NCBI GenBank assembly: GCA_038501625.1
Contig: JAZAYU010000001.1
Span: 6,093,457-6,157,456 of the forward strand
DNA length: 64,000 nt
Direction: 5' to 3'
DNA from: Corbicula japonica
Taxonomy: Eukaryota > Mollusca > Bivalvia > Venerida > Cyrenidae
The position numbers and the translations under genes are program-made. Of this stretch, positions 38,501-53,500 are shown piece by piece (within the stretch, counting starts at the first letter, position 1; every line of letters starts with the position of its first letter). The notes below the pieces were generated by a model. It was not told where the DNA came from. It did not search any database and worked only from the letters and a program-made list of their open reading frames with translations.

Positions 38501-41500
38501 ATGCTTGCAGGGATGGTAAACAGTGCAGATGTAAATATCCACACTTAATCTGCAGTGCAAAGATTGTACTTCTCTTGATTGAATTAACAATTCACCGACA
38601 TGATAAGTGGATCAAAATATGTTAACTTGATCGACTTATTCATGCTTGCTTTAGGCAAACATGATTAATCGGCCAAAAATTGATTACCAGGGTGAATAAA
38701 TATAATGGACTACCCTTTCTTTGTATTTGATTTGGTTCATTCATTGTTGATAGGGGTGTTCCATGGAAATTTACCGTCTGATTGTCTCGCTAATTTGACA
38801 ACTGCTGTGCTTAGCACTTAAAGAACACAAGCATTTTGTCACGTATATTGTATGTAACCTATTTTGTTTCTTTAATAAGCCATAAAAGAGATTCACTGAT
38901 GATGGGGTCCAGAAGCATACATAGAAATTATTGAACTCTGAACCTTTCAACAGGGATGATAACTCTTAACTCTTTTAGATCCAGATCAGCCTTAACATCA
39001 GTGCAGTCAGATCTAGGTCTTTACTAGTTACTGTAAGATTAATGAAATTATTTCATACAAATAAGAGTGCTTGGATGTTTAACCCTTACCTCCATAGATA
39101 CACCTTCATTGCGTGGGCACAACCATGCCAGCTGATCAGGATCTGCACTGTTCGCTCTTAGATTTGTTAGGTTATTTCTGAACAAAATGTGACCAGTGCA
39201 GATCCTGATCAGACGGCACGGATGTGCCAGCTGATCTCGATCTACACTGGTTACACATGCGTCAAAATGCGTATATATGGAGGAACGGGTTTACCTGATC
39301 TTGATCTACACGGGTCACCCATGGGGTATAAGCGATTCCCATGGTGTAATGAGTTAATGAACTTTACTTTCAAGCAGTGTGGTCCAGTTTTGTATATAGT
39401 CGTCAAATTATGTGCTTAAAACAGAACAAGCTTTGCAAACAGTGTAGACCAAGATCGATCTGCACATCTGAATAGGGTCTACCCTGGTTGCATTAAAGAT
39501 TATACTTCTTATAACTTCTTAACTTTGCTGATTCTATTCACTTTTTTAATATGCCTTGTGTTTTTATTTTACATTGTGAAACAGTGTAGATTAGATTTTA
39601 AACTGATTGCTCCTGGGATTGTGTTCAGTTGGTGTATTGCGTTCAGCAAGTGCATTTGAGTGCATTTCTATAGAAAATCAAAGGCAGAGCTGGTCCGCTA
39701 GCAGGAGATTTATTAAAAGTTAACTGTTTTCTTTCTGGCTGATTGGTTCCACTGATAGTTAGCAGAAGTGTTTTGTAGGAATCATAGCATAATTGCCTCC
39801 CTTACTTTTTTGTGCCTCCACTGCAATAGAGATGGGATGTATTGTTTTGTCCTTGTCTATCCATCCAAGTCCAAAAGTATAACAGCCACAGTCATAAAAA
39901 TCTACAGCTTTGTTGATCATCATGTGATGTTGTGCATCTGGGGTTTTGTTTCTGGCCACAGCCATTAAAACCAGAGTTATGGCCCCCTTATTTATTTCAG
40001 TGTAATATATTTACCTTGAATCATGTGTCACGTGTAACTCAAAAAGTGTGAAAGCCACAATCATAAAACTTTACAGGTAAGTTGACCATCATGTGTAGTT
40101 GTGCACCTGGGGTTTTGTTTCTGGCCTCACCTATAAAGACCAGAGTTATGAAACCTTATGCATTTCAATATAATGCATCCAGCATGTAATCTTGTGTGGT
40201 GCATAACACCAAAAGTATTAGAGTCACAGTCTTGACTAGAGTTATGGCCACTTATGTGCTTCAATAAAATGCCTTCAGCATGTAATCTTGTGTCTTGCAT
40301 AACTCTTCAAGTATATGGGCCACAGTTATAAAACTTTACAGCTTTGTTAACCGTAATGTGTATGTAGTTGTGCATCTAGGGATTTGTTTCTGACCATGTC
40401 CATTTGAACCAGAGTTATGGCCCTTTATGTATTTCAGTACAATGCAATCACCATGAAATAATTGTGTTGCACATTTCTCCTATCAGCCAGTCATGAAACT
40501 TTATAAGTTTGTTGACAGTCATGTGTTTGGTAGTAGTAGGCAAGTGTGAGGTAACTCTGATTAGATTATCTCCCTTTGTTTAAATTAAAGCTGTTGATTT
40601 TCCTAAGGAAATATTGAAAATTTAAATTAATCTTTGTCCTTCGACAGAAGTTATCCAACTTGAAAGGATGATTAATCTTGATGTTTAGCACCGCAAAACT
40701 CTTGGATAACTCTGCCTTGATTATCTCCCTTAAGGTTCGGTGGGTTATTAACCCTTTCCTGGATATATACGCATTTTTACGCATGTGTGAACAGTGTAGA
40801 TCCAGATCAGCCGGCACATCCGTGCCGTCTGATCAGGATCTGCACTGGTCGCATTTTGGTCAGAAATAACCTAATGAATCAAAAAGCGAACAGTTTAGAT
40901 CCTGATCAGACGGCACGGATGTGCCGGCTGATCTGGATCTAAACTGTTCGCCCTAGCAATAAAGGAGTATCTGTACAGGAAAGGGTTAACCTTGATGTAT
41001 AGCTAGTACTGTATAAAGGTGAGGTAACATCATTTGGATGAGCTCCTGTTCAGAGACCACAATATTTGGCTTTTTTGACACTGACAACTGAGAATCGGGG
41101 TATCCGTGTCCTAGGGACACATCTTTAGTTTTTTCTAACACAGGGAGACCTTCATCAAACTCTGTAATATAAACATTGCTGTAATGATAGTTTTATAAAA
41201 TAATAAATAGTACACTAGTTGAAAAAAGGAAAGAAGGAACAAAGGACTGAATGAATAACAGATGGATGAATCACATTCTGTGTGGTTTTAATGAGTATAA
41301 ATTTTGAGTGTAGTTCTTTGTTGATAGGGTAGTCATATAGGGGCCTGAAACATGAAAAAAAAAATGGTTATAAACCTGAGAATCTGAACCTGGGTCACAG
41401 ATCTTAGCAGTCAGATTGGTTCAAATTGGACACAGTCTCAGGACTGACCAATGGGAAGCTAGATATCTCAGACTGATTTCCCTGGTTCGAACCAGTAGTT

Positions 41501-44500
41501 TAATTAGGAGGGATTGGGGTTGTTGAAAAAAAGGCATTGATCATATTGTTTTAAACAAAATAAAAGGTAGTTTAATCTCTGGAAATATGTGGGTCATACA
41601 GCTATTTCTAAAAGTATAGCCTTTCTTGAAAGTGTTTTCCTTAAACAGGGATTCCTTATGTGTGAAGTCTCTATTTCAAGGAAACATTTATTTTAATGGA
41701 ACTCAGTCAGGGAAAAAAACTAAACAATGAAAACCACCCATTTTGATTGAACCAGTTAAGGGCGGGGATATGTGATACATTCAAACCACTGAAGCTTTTG
41801 TGTTTGTTTTCAGGTCATGTGATTCCTGGGGAGCAGTTGTTACCCATTGCTGTATGTTCTGGTCCAACAGGAATCCAACTGGATTTTACCTATCAGAACA
41901 GAAACAAACCAAGTTTGGTGAGTGACTATATAGTTATGTAAGTACATAAGAAATCTTCTGAGCTTTTAATACTTGGACAAGTGTTAAATTCTTGACAGCT
42001 TTGGTGGTATATACTGAACGATATAGTCTGTGATCACAATTCTTATCACTGGCCATTGTAGCTCCTAAACACATTGCACAGATCTGTTCTTGTGTGCTAT
42101 ATACTGGCCAGTGTAGACCCTGATAACATTGCACAGATCTGTTCTTATGTGCTATATACTGGACAGTGTAGACCCTGATCATATTGCACAGATCTGTTCT
42201 TGTGTGCTATATACTGGCCAGTGTAGACCCTGATCACATTGCACAGATCTGTTCTTGTGTGCTATATACTGGCCAGTGTAGACCCTGATCACATTGCACA
42301 GATCTGTTCTTGTGTGCTATATACTGGCCAGTGTAGACCCTGATAACATTGCACAGATCTGTTCTTATGTGCTATATACTGGCCAGTGTAGACCCTGATC
42401 ACATTGCACAGATCTGTTCTTGTGTGCTATATACTGGCCAGTGTAGACCCTGATCACATTGCACAGATATGTTCTTGTGTGCTGTATACTGGCCAGTGTA
42501 GACCCTGATCACATTGCACAGATATGTTCTTATGTGCTATATACTGGCCAGTGTAGACCCTGATCACATTGCACAGATCTGTTCTTATGTGCTATATACT
42601 GGCCAGTGTAGACCCTGATCACATTGCACAGATCTGTTCTTATGTGCTATATACTGGCCAGTGTAGACCCTGATCACATTGCACAGATCTGTTCTTGTGT
42701 GCTATATACTGGCCAGTGTAGACCCTGATCATATTGCACAGATATGTTCTTGTGTGCTATATACTGGCCAGTGTAGACCCTGATCACATTGAACAGATCT
42801 GTTTTCGTATGCTTAATACTGGACAGTTTAGACCCAGATCATAATGCACAGATCTGTCTCACTGGTCAGCTTAGACGATCATCACAATGCACAGTTATGT
42901 CCTACTGGACAGTGTAGATCATGATCACAGTGCACAGATCTGTCTCACAGGACAGTGTAGACCCTGATCACAGTGCACAGATCTGTCTCACAGGACAGTG
43001 TAGACCCTGATCACAGAGCACAGATCTGTCTCACAGGACAGTGTAGACCCTGATCACAGTGCACAGATCTGTCTCACAGGACAGTGTAGACCCTGATCAC
43101 AGTGCACAGATCTGTCTCACAGGACAGTGTAGACCCTGATCACAGTGCACAGATCTGTCTCACAGGACAGTGTAGACCCTGATCACAGTGCACAGATCCA
43201 TCTCACAGGACAGTGTAGACCCTGATCACAGTACACAGATCTATCTCACAGGACAGTGTAGACCCTGATCACATTGCACAGATCTGTCTCACTGGACATT
43301 GTAGACATGATCACAGTGCACAGATTTGTCCCCCTAGATTGTGTAGACCCTAATCACAATACATATATCTATCCCACTAGACAGTGTAGACCCTGAATGC
43401 ACTGCACAGAGATATTTTATTCTTTACAATACAGAACCTAAATCTTATAATGGTATGGAAATGTTACATAAACTCAAGTACATCAAATATGCTGACTAGC
43501 ATTATAGGTTTGTCAGTTCTTACAGTAGGAACAAACACCAGATAAGTTCAATGTCAACTGCTGTGAATAATGTTCTCTTCCCCAGAAATATAGATCAACC
43601 TATTGGTCTTGTTTACTGGGATGTCCTAAGAGGCTTACAAGTACACTTAAAGATCTGGAGTACCAAGTTTATCTGTACCTCTAAGGTGCATCCAGACCAG
43701 TAGATGAAAGGTTACTAAAAGTGTGTGAAGGACAGATGCACTGAGATTTCCTTAGTGTGATTACTATAATTTGTAAATACATGCTTGTGGACTGGGAGAA
43801 TTTATTTAAACACTTTGTTCTCTGAATTTAATTATGAACTTGCCTTTCTATCAATTTTGGCCAGTCCATTACTTGTTCTTAGGGGTGTTTTGTAGAATTA
43901 AGAGTTGCAGGATTGTTTAACTAATTAACAAAACCCTAACCAGATTAAAACAACTGCCCATGTCCCAAGGTTATAAAGCTGAGATTAGAAACCAGTCTCA
44001 AATCTCAAGTATCTGATTGGCTGAAATTGCGACTGGTCGCCATTTCAGCCAATCAGATGCTTGAGATTTGAGACTGGTTTCCATGCTCAGTTTTATAACC
44101 TTGGGCACTGATGCCTAGATCCAGGTTGATCTAGATCTGCATCACAGGATGATCTGGATTGATATGCTTTTACTGTATAATTAAATTGTTAGTTGTAACA
44201 ATGCGAAATATCATAAAGGGATATTTATTTTTGTACATGTATTGTGAAGTAAATATTATATCTACAAACAGTGAAAAATAAAACTATTCAATAAATAAAT
44301 AAAAACATGCAAGTGCATTTGTACAAAAAAATCTATACTTTAGATTTACTTAGGTGCCCTTGTAGCTCAATTCGTTGGCCAGACTGCAGTTACAAAACCA
44401 ATTATATTATGTGGCTTTTTCTGAATTATGTCTCCCCCCCTCTGGGGGAGACATATTGTTTTTACCCTGTCCGTCTGTCACAATGTTTCCGCTCAATAAC

Positions 44501-47500
44501 TAGAGTACCCTTTGACCCAGAGCCTTCAAACTTCATAGGGTGATAGCCCTTATTGAGCAGAAGAACCCTATTGATTTTGGGGTCAGTAGGTCAAAGGTCA
44601 AGGTCACAGTTACCCAAAGAGTGAAAACCGTTTCCGCTCAATAACTAGAGTACCCTTTGACCCAGAGCCTCCAAACTTCATAGGGTGATAGCCCTTGTTG
44701 AGTAGAAGAACCCTATTGATTTTGGGGTCATTAGGTCAAAGGTCAAGGTCACAGTGACCCGAAGAGTGAAAACCGTTTCCGCTCAATAATTTGAGTACCC
44801 TTTGACCCAGAGCCTTCAAACTTCATAGGATGATAGCCCTTATTGAGTAGAAGAACCCTACTGATTTTGGGGTCAGTAGGTCAAAGGTCAAGGTCACAGG
44901 GCCCCCGAAGAGTGAAAACCGTTTCTGCTCCATAACTTGAGTACCCTTTGACCCAGGGACTTCAAACTTCATAGGTTGATAGCCATTATAGAGTAGAAAA
45001 ACCCTATTGATTTTGGGGTCAGTAGGTCAAAGGTCAAGGTCACAGGGGCCTGAAGAGTGAAAACCGTTTCCACTCAATAACTCAAGTACCTTTTGACCCG
45101 GAGCCTTCAAACTTCATAGGATGACAGCCCTTATTAAGTAGAAGAACCCTATTGATTTTGGGGTCAGTAGGTCAAAGGTCAAGGTCACAGTGACCCGAAG
45201 AGTGAAAACCGTTTCCGCTCAATAATTTGAGTACCCTTTGACCCAGAGCCTTCAAACTTCATAGGATGATAGCCCTTATTGAGTAGAAGAACCCTACTGA
45301 TTTTGGGGTCAGTAGGTCAAAGGTCAAGGTCACAGGGGCCCGAAGAGTGAAAACCGTTTCCGCTCAATAATTCGAGTACCCTTTGACCCAGAACCTTCAA
45401 ACTTCATAGGATGACAGCCCTTATTAAGTAGAAGAACCCTATTGATTTTGATTTCAGTAGGTCAAAGGTCAAGGTCACAGGGGCCCCGAAGAGTGAAAAC
45501 CGTATCCGGTCAATTACTGGAGTACCGCTTGACCCAGAGCATTCTAAATAGGGTAATAGCGCTTATTGAGTAGAAGAACCCTATTGATTATGGGATCAGT
45601 AGGTCAAAGGGCAAGGTCACAGGAGTCTGGGCGCGGGGGGGGGGGGTGCGCAGGGGGAAGACATGCGTTTTTCACTAGTTACTAGTAGTGTCTTCATCAC
45701 AGACAATTAGGGCTAAACTTCACATTTATGAGAATGACAGTGCAACATCTATATTTTTGTTGAGATGCTGGCATGTTGAATCCTCGGAAATGAAGGTGAA
45801 CTTCAGAAATTATAAAAATAAATATTCGCTTATATGTCCGAAACGCCTACATTTATATGCACAAATATTCATTGGTTTACAGTAAAGTCAGTACTAGCGT
45901 ACTCTGACCACTGCCACGCAGACACCAGAGTAGAGGTTTATTATTATTATTTCCTCCATATATATGCCTTGTATCACATGGGCAAACAGTGTAGATAGAT
46001 TATCTGTACAAAATGAGAAAAGGTTTAAGAAATAACTCCATTGATCTAAAGCCTTTTATGGTTATCATCAAGTGTTTCTTTTTCTGTCAGTGTAAAAAAA
46101 ACAAACAACACTTTTGCACAAGAACTGTAACTCTTTCTTGTTTTGTTGTTTTGAATTATTTCCCTTTGATTTTTATAGAACATTTCTTGTCCGGAGTGTA
46201 ACTATGTCACCAAAGGTTCAAACTTGGTATGCATTTTCAAGCAATGACTTGAAGTGCAGTGCTTAAGAACCATAACTCTACCTTCTTTGGTTTTTTAGTT
46301 ATTCCCCTTTGATTGATTTTCATAAAGCATTTTTTGTCCTGAGCGTAACTTTGTCACCACAGGTTCAAATGACTCCAAACTTGGTATGTGTGTTTCTAGC
46401 AATGACTCAAAGTGCAGTGATCAAAAACCGTAACTCTACCATGTTCTGTTTTTAAATTATTCCCCTTTTATTTATATTTAGTGCATTTCTTGCCAGGGCA
46501 TAACTTGTTGTGCATGTTTCTTGCAATGAAACAATTGAAATGTTATTTTAGATGTGAATTTTGTGCAAATACATTGCTAATAACTGTACAACAAAGAACT
46601 TATTAACATTTTTTATGTCAACTAACAAAAATTTTGTCAGGCGACACATTCAACTCACAGAGTTCTAGTTTATGAAAGGGAGATAACTGTGAATTGTTGG
46701 GACATACAAGTGCTGGTTTTTTAATTGAATGAATGGTGATTTAATTGATGATAAAATTCTTTTTAATAAACTCAAATATTCCTTCCAACCACTGACTGGA
46801 AATAATCCCCTCAAAAGTGGATACCTGATTTGCTGATCGTGTGAATTCATATTGTGAAACCTGTAACGTTCTATATAAAGCGAGTCTTATTGATAATGCA
46901 CATGTGCCAAAACTATAAATTAAAGTCACATTTTATATAATGTGACCTGCTTGAGTGACTTAATGTCAGTGCCACTGTCATGATCAAGGCAATGTGACTT
47001 GAATATATCCCATGTTATAACATGTGATCTATATTTGCTTCATTTTAAAATGTGATCATGGTAAAAAAAGCCTACTTTAAGTTACATTTGATATGTTAGT
47101 AAACCCCTTTCATTACAAATGGATTGGTCTAAATGAAATTTAAGAAGAGGTTAGTGGTTATTAATGAGCATTAACAAAATTAAATTGGTCTAGCGTGGCA
47201 CAGCCAAACAACCGATTTAATTTGTAAATGCTAATTAGTAAAATGCTAACTGACTAAGTAGCTGAAATTATATTTAGATAAGTAAATCAATAGAATAACT
47301 GGGTAATTCGGTCAGTGATGTGTAAGTACTGACTTATATAAATAAATCTGGTTATTATCTTTGGGCAAACAGTGTAGATCCAGATCACCAGGGATGATAT
47401 TATGTGGACTGATCAGGATTTACACAATTCCCTTTTTTATTCATTAGGTTATAGATAAAAAAAATTTATATCATCATCTTAAAGCAAAAACAGTAAATCT

Positions 47501-50500
47501 CCTTATTTAACTTTTTCTTCCATAGACACACCTTTATCGCAAGGGCGACAGTTTAGATCCAGATCAGCCGGCATATCCAAACCAGGGATTCTAAAATCGT
47601 CGGCAAATCGGTCATTGACCGATTTTCGGTAAAAATGTCCGATTGAAATTTCAAAATTGGTAAGAAAAATCGGTCATGAAAATTTCAGTCAGTATAAGTT
47701 TCCCTTAGTGGCCCATAACTTGTTAAGGAAATTACCTACATGTACATTATTTCACGCTTAATCCGCTATAAACCTGTCAATTACCGGCTGCACAACTCTG
47801 CTACCATGACTACAGTCACTACACGCCGCTAGAATAGCCTGCGGCATAGATTAAACGGGAAATGGTCGGTCTCATTTTAACAACGGACGAGTTCATTTAA
47901 TTTGCAATTGAACTGCGGCTAGTCAAAGGCGGGTAATTAACGAACTATATGTTTGATGACTAAATTAAAAAAGTCAGTATTTGTGATTGTCATAATTTAC
48001 GAAAACAATATAACAGTTTGCAATTAAAGACAGATGAGTTTGTTCTATGTGCGTAATTCTAATTGACCGACGACGGAATAAAATAAAAAGGACGTTTAAA
48101 ATTGCAATTACTCAAATTTTAAGAAACGTATATAATGCAGATTTTACTAAAAATGTTGCCTTTCACAAAAAATTGACTACTTTGTTAATTCCCGTAGTGA
48201 CTAGCACAACGCATTTTCCTTACGAGTGACGTAAACGGTGCATATGTAACTTTTTACTTTCAGTTTCGTTTTTAGCTTACCGATTTATTCAGACTTTGAT
48301 GACGGTAAAAATGTTATTTTGTGTGGGACGTAGAAAATTATTAAATAAAGATCGAACAATTGATCGGCGTCGGTGTGATTGCGGATGATATTGGGGGGGG
48401 GGGGGAAGGGGGGATAATTTTGGCTGGGGTGGGTGGGGGTCGGTCGTATTGGCGGGAATTTCGGCGGCAAATGTCCGATTGGGATTTGGAAATTTTAGAA
48501 TCCCTGATCCAAACCATCTGATCAGGATCTAAACTGTTCGCTATTAGATTCATTAGGTTATTTCTGATCTAAATGTGAACAGTGCAGATCCTGATCAGAC
48601 AGCTTGGATGTGACTGCTGATCTGGATCTACACTGGTCGCACATGTGTGAAAATGCGTATATATGGAGGAAAGGGTTAATAGATTTTATTCTGTTTTTGC
48701 ACTTGGGTAATACAAATGATGGACCATTGGGTTTTGAACATACAGATTTTGAAGTATGTTTAGATAAATAAGGATACAGGTCCCTTCTACATGTGTTCCG
48801 CAGCTTGACTCAAACCAGGGGTTCTATATGACTGGACCTTCACCCTGTGTTCCATGTAGGACTACATGTTATATATGTCTTCAAAGTTTTCCATTTCCGA
48901 TGTTGTGGTTGGGAAGGAGAAGTAGTATAAACAACAAAGGATTCACTGATATCTGGATGTACTTTTATCTAACATTGTTTTGTTCGATTTGTGGGACCTC
49001 GTTAGCCCCATTACAAAAAGCAAGGGTATAAATCATTATTTAACATTTTTCTGTTAAATAGTGCAACTGACCTATATAGCCGTTTGTCCGATAAGCGTTC
49101 CAGTCTTTGAAGGAAAACTTTCTATTTAGTTATCTATTTATATACTTCATCCTTTACTCCATGTAAATATCTTGTGTGAGATCAGTGTAGATCCAGATCA
49201 GACTGCACTTCAATCAGAGAATCTGAAAGCACTTAGCAGTGTACCATGCCATGGAGTAATGTCTTAATTTTATATTAGAATCCAAATAGTTAAAATGGCT
49301 TGGAATGTGGCAGTCCAGGCTCCAAGGTCATAAAACCTAGCATGGAAACCAGTCTCAAATCTCAAGCATCTGATTGGCTGAAATGGCGACCAGTCGCCAT
49401 TTCAGCCAATCAGATGCTTGAGATTTGAGACTGGTTTCCATGCTCAGTTTTATAACCTCCAGACCAGGTTCCAAATAGCAGGAAAAGTTTTTTTCCAACA
49501 GTTGGTGATCTGTTGAATGTTATTGTGTTTTAACTGAGTTATAAAAGTTTAAATAACTAACTAATTGGTAATATTTGGGTTCAATTTGTGTTTGAAGATT
49601 GTAGATCCAGATCAGCTGGAACATCCAATCTGGATCTGCACTGGTTGCATCTTGGTCAGAAATATAACCTAATTAATTTTAAAGCAAACAGTGCAAATCT
49701 CATCAAATGGCAAAGAGGTGCCCGCTTATCTGGATCTACACTTGACACGTACTCAATAAAGGTGTGTCTGTGGTCAGTGTCGAGTAAAGGGTTAAAGCTA
49801 AATTCAGTTTTCCAGCAAATAATTCTGTAAATATGACAGCCATTACATCTTGCTGCCTGTTGTTTCACAAAGGTTACAGTAATGTAATAGGTGCTGGGGG
49901 TTTGGGGTCGGGGTTACAATATTAATGATCATGATGTTTATTCAGGGTTATCTGTTTTTCAAGGATAAAGAGAGTAGATTATTTTAAAGCTTGAACTTTA
50001 AGGTATTACAGGTTGTATGTAATTTTATCTTTTTTATTCTGGGACATTCCCCACAAAATTCTTTTTGTACCCTTTAAGGCAAAGTGTAGTACAAAAGTAC
50101 TTTATGGAGCACTTCATCTGTACTTTAAATGTAAATGTACTCTTCCAGCAAATTTGAAATTAAAGTGCCAAGTGTTATCACAGTCTGTGTACTTTAGAAC
50201 CTATCAACAATATATTACTTTGTGTAAATGTTTATTAACATCCATTGTTAGGGTATCTGTAGGGAAAGTTCAGACAACATATTAACACAGACAGCCTTGC
50301 AAAAAAAATATGTTATTTATGACTTATAAGTGCATAATTTTGTACTCTATAGGTTATATGAGGGGTGTTCGGGAAGTTTGTAGTATTTTATTATAAAACA
50401 AAAAGTATTTATGTTAGCAAACTTAAAACAGACATATGTACATTTTAATATAGTTTCTTTATTCTCTGGAAGATTCAGCAAGATTAAAACAGAAACACTT

Positions 50501-53500
50501 GATGGCGTCAATGTTTTGATTTTTTCATCAACTGTCATTATGATGTCATGTTATCACCTGGTGTTTTCGCGCCATTCTTGCATCAGGTTATTTGACACTA
50601 ATGAAGTCTACATTTCTTGAAACCATATTATTAATTTATATCATAATGTGAACTGCGCCATGACACGTTTACTAGGTTTCTTAGGTTACCAATAATTATG
50701 TACAATCATACTTGTTCTCCTTTTTTCAGGAGTATATTATGAGCAAATGCAGGTATGCATGTGCAATGTTGTCAAGTTAAAAGATGAAAGACACAAGATA
50801 TATACAAAATTCTACTAACTTTTAGAACACCCTTCTTATAACATATACGCTTACATTTAAGTTATTACTTTTTGGTAACAAAAAGAGGTTATACAAACCC
50901 AGATGATGCAACAACTACAGTAACAGAATCAATCAGCTAATTGAATCTATCAGAAAATTCCATTGCCCATTCCATTGTCCCTACTCACATTTAGTTTTTT
51001 TTCATATAGTTAGTAATTGATTAATTTGTGAGTTTTAAAAAAATCCTTGTATAAAGTATGTTTGGTTTTTGAAATACTCATTAACCTGTGTCTTAACTCT
51101 AAAAGTTCGCTATAGTACTAAACACAACTAAATGCTTTTTGTTTTTAGCTCAAACTATTCAAAGATCAGGGAAGCTATCCTAATCATTTTTGCATTGGCG
51201 TCTGCAATTTGGCGTTGGCATTTGTTAAACAAAATATGCACTTATGTCCATGACATTGGAACTACTTGCGATATCTTCTTAAAATTTGGAATAAATATTT
51301 ACCATCAAAATATACGAGACCAATAACTCTGCTGCAAGTAATTTTTAAAGTTATGTCTCCTTTTCTCCTTGTTTTGTGTTAACCAAAATAATGCAATAGG
51401 CCCATAACTTTGAAACTACTTGAGATATTACATTGAAACTTGGAATATACATTGACTATCAGAATCTACATCATTATCAACAAGACCCATAACTCCAACA
51501 TATTCATTTTTAACGCTACCATAAAAATTTCAAATTATGCCCCTTTTGCACTTCGATTTTGCATTAACCTAAAAATGCATTTGATATGTAAGTTTGAAAC
51601 TACATGAGCTATCAGCTTAAAACTTGGAATATATTCTGTTCACTATCATAATCTTCACCATAGCTTTCAAGATCTTTAACTTTGCTACAATAATTTTTAA
51701 AGTGTGTCACTTTTTCACTAAGACTGTGTTATTTTTTTTAATGCACTTAATCGATTACTTTAGAACTAATACGGATATGAACATTTAACTCAAAATACAT
51801 TTCCACCATCATAATCTGCATCACTTTCACCAAGACCTTAACTATATCAAAGTTATGCCACTTTTTCACTTGAGTTTGTGTTAAAAAGTGTTTTTTTTGT
51901 AATATTATTTAAGTGATTGATATTGTACAAAAAAAATTAAATGTCCCAAATCATAAATTACTAACATGTTTTCAAACTCTTCCAAATATATTTCATAGTT
52001 GTTCATCTTTTCAGTAAAAAATTTATGGTACATTATCCCTTTCCTCCATATATATGCATTTTTACGCATGTGTGACCAGTGTAGATCCAGATCAGTCAGC
52101 ACATCCATGCCGTCTGATCAGGATCTGCACTGGTCGCATTTTGGTCAGAAATAACCTAATGAATCAAAAAGCAAACAGTTTAGATCCTGATCAGATGGCA
52201 GAGTTGTGTCGGATGTTCTGGATCTAAACTGTTTAGCTACAGATTTTGTTTTTTCTGGACGAATGATGGGTCATAATATATTATTACTATGTAACTATTA
52301 CTTGAGTATATTTACTTTAGTACAATTAGGCCGGCTGAAGGGGAGTTTAGGCCCGGCTTTAAATAGAGGTTTATAGCGAATGCTGAGAACAAGCTGGCCC
52401 GGCTTTTTATATAGATCGTTGAGTAATGAACGGGAACCATGTTGTATGCACTTTAAGTTCAATGTCAAGCTATTTATAATTGAGTATATAAATATAAATA
52501 TTGAATTGAATTATCTCCCCTTAACTATAAATATAAATATATATGCATGTATAAATTATATAAATAGATCGAGGAGTCGGTGTTTCCTTTTAATTATGCG
52601 AATTGAAAGTTTATTGTTGTAAGCAGTTATAGAAAGAGTGTAGTAAGAGACATTGTTCAGATAGTTATTCTTGGATGATATTAAAGTTTGTGTTCTGTTT
52701 ACGAATATTGGCAATCCTATGACTTGATTTTCGGCGCGTGAATGTGACCTATATTATGATGGTTCTTTGTTTACAAATGGTTTTGATGTTGAAATTGATG
52801 GTTCTTGTGGGTTTCTGTTTTACAAGAAGGCGATTTCTTGTCTATAAAGTAAATAATTATTGTATAACCATTTTTTGTAGGTCTTTTTCTGTTGTGCAGA
52901 ATAATTGTGACTCATCCCCATCCCCTCCCATCCCCCCCCTGGTTTACGGGATCAAGATGCTGAATATAGAAAGTTAGTATAGATTTTTCATCCTGAAAGT
53001 ACCAAAGGAATTGCCATGTACGTGGTAGAACAATTTTGAAAGATACTGTTGAATTTAAATAGAGCAAATTCATTCAATGTGGTTAGTGCTATGAAAATAC
53101 CTGCATGAACTCTTACACCCAACATCTAACCTCTTTTAAATGTCGTCCACATATAACACATCTGTGTTATACTTTTCTTGTTTAATCTTCTGATTGCCTT
53201 TATTTCAAATGAATCAAGAAGTAGAGCATGCTGTCTCTTTTGTGAGCTCTTGTTTACTTTTCTACAGATCAACATGACAGACATTTTACCAGAGAAGCAA
53301 TCCAGACCCATGACAATAACTGCTTCCACCTATTCCCTCCACTTACTTATAGATAGTTAACCGTAAACTTCTTTTAAACACCCATTTCATTTTTTGAAAG
53401 GGGGCCACTTTATTTTATATTAAATATTTTTATTCTTATATTAAATTCTGAAGGATATTGGATAAAAAATATGGATTTACTGATTTTTTCCTTAAGAAAT

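Noticed and set aside
42030..43425. Possible CRISPR-like array of regular repeats
   Set aside because: The units are directly contiguous with no unique spacers, in a eukaryotic intron; it is a minisatellite.
44352..44395. tRNA-like stretch GTAGCTCAATTCGTTGG
   Set aside because: It resembles an A box, but no B box, acceptor stem or cloverleaf follows. At most it is a remnant of a tRNA-derived SINE cut by the adjacent HINE.
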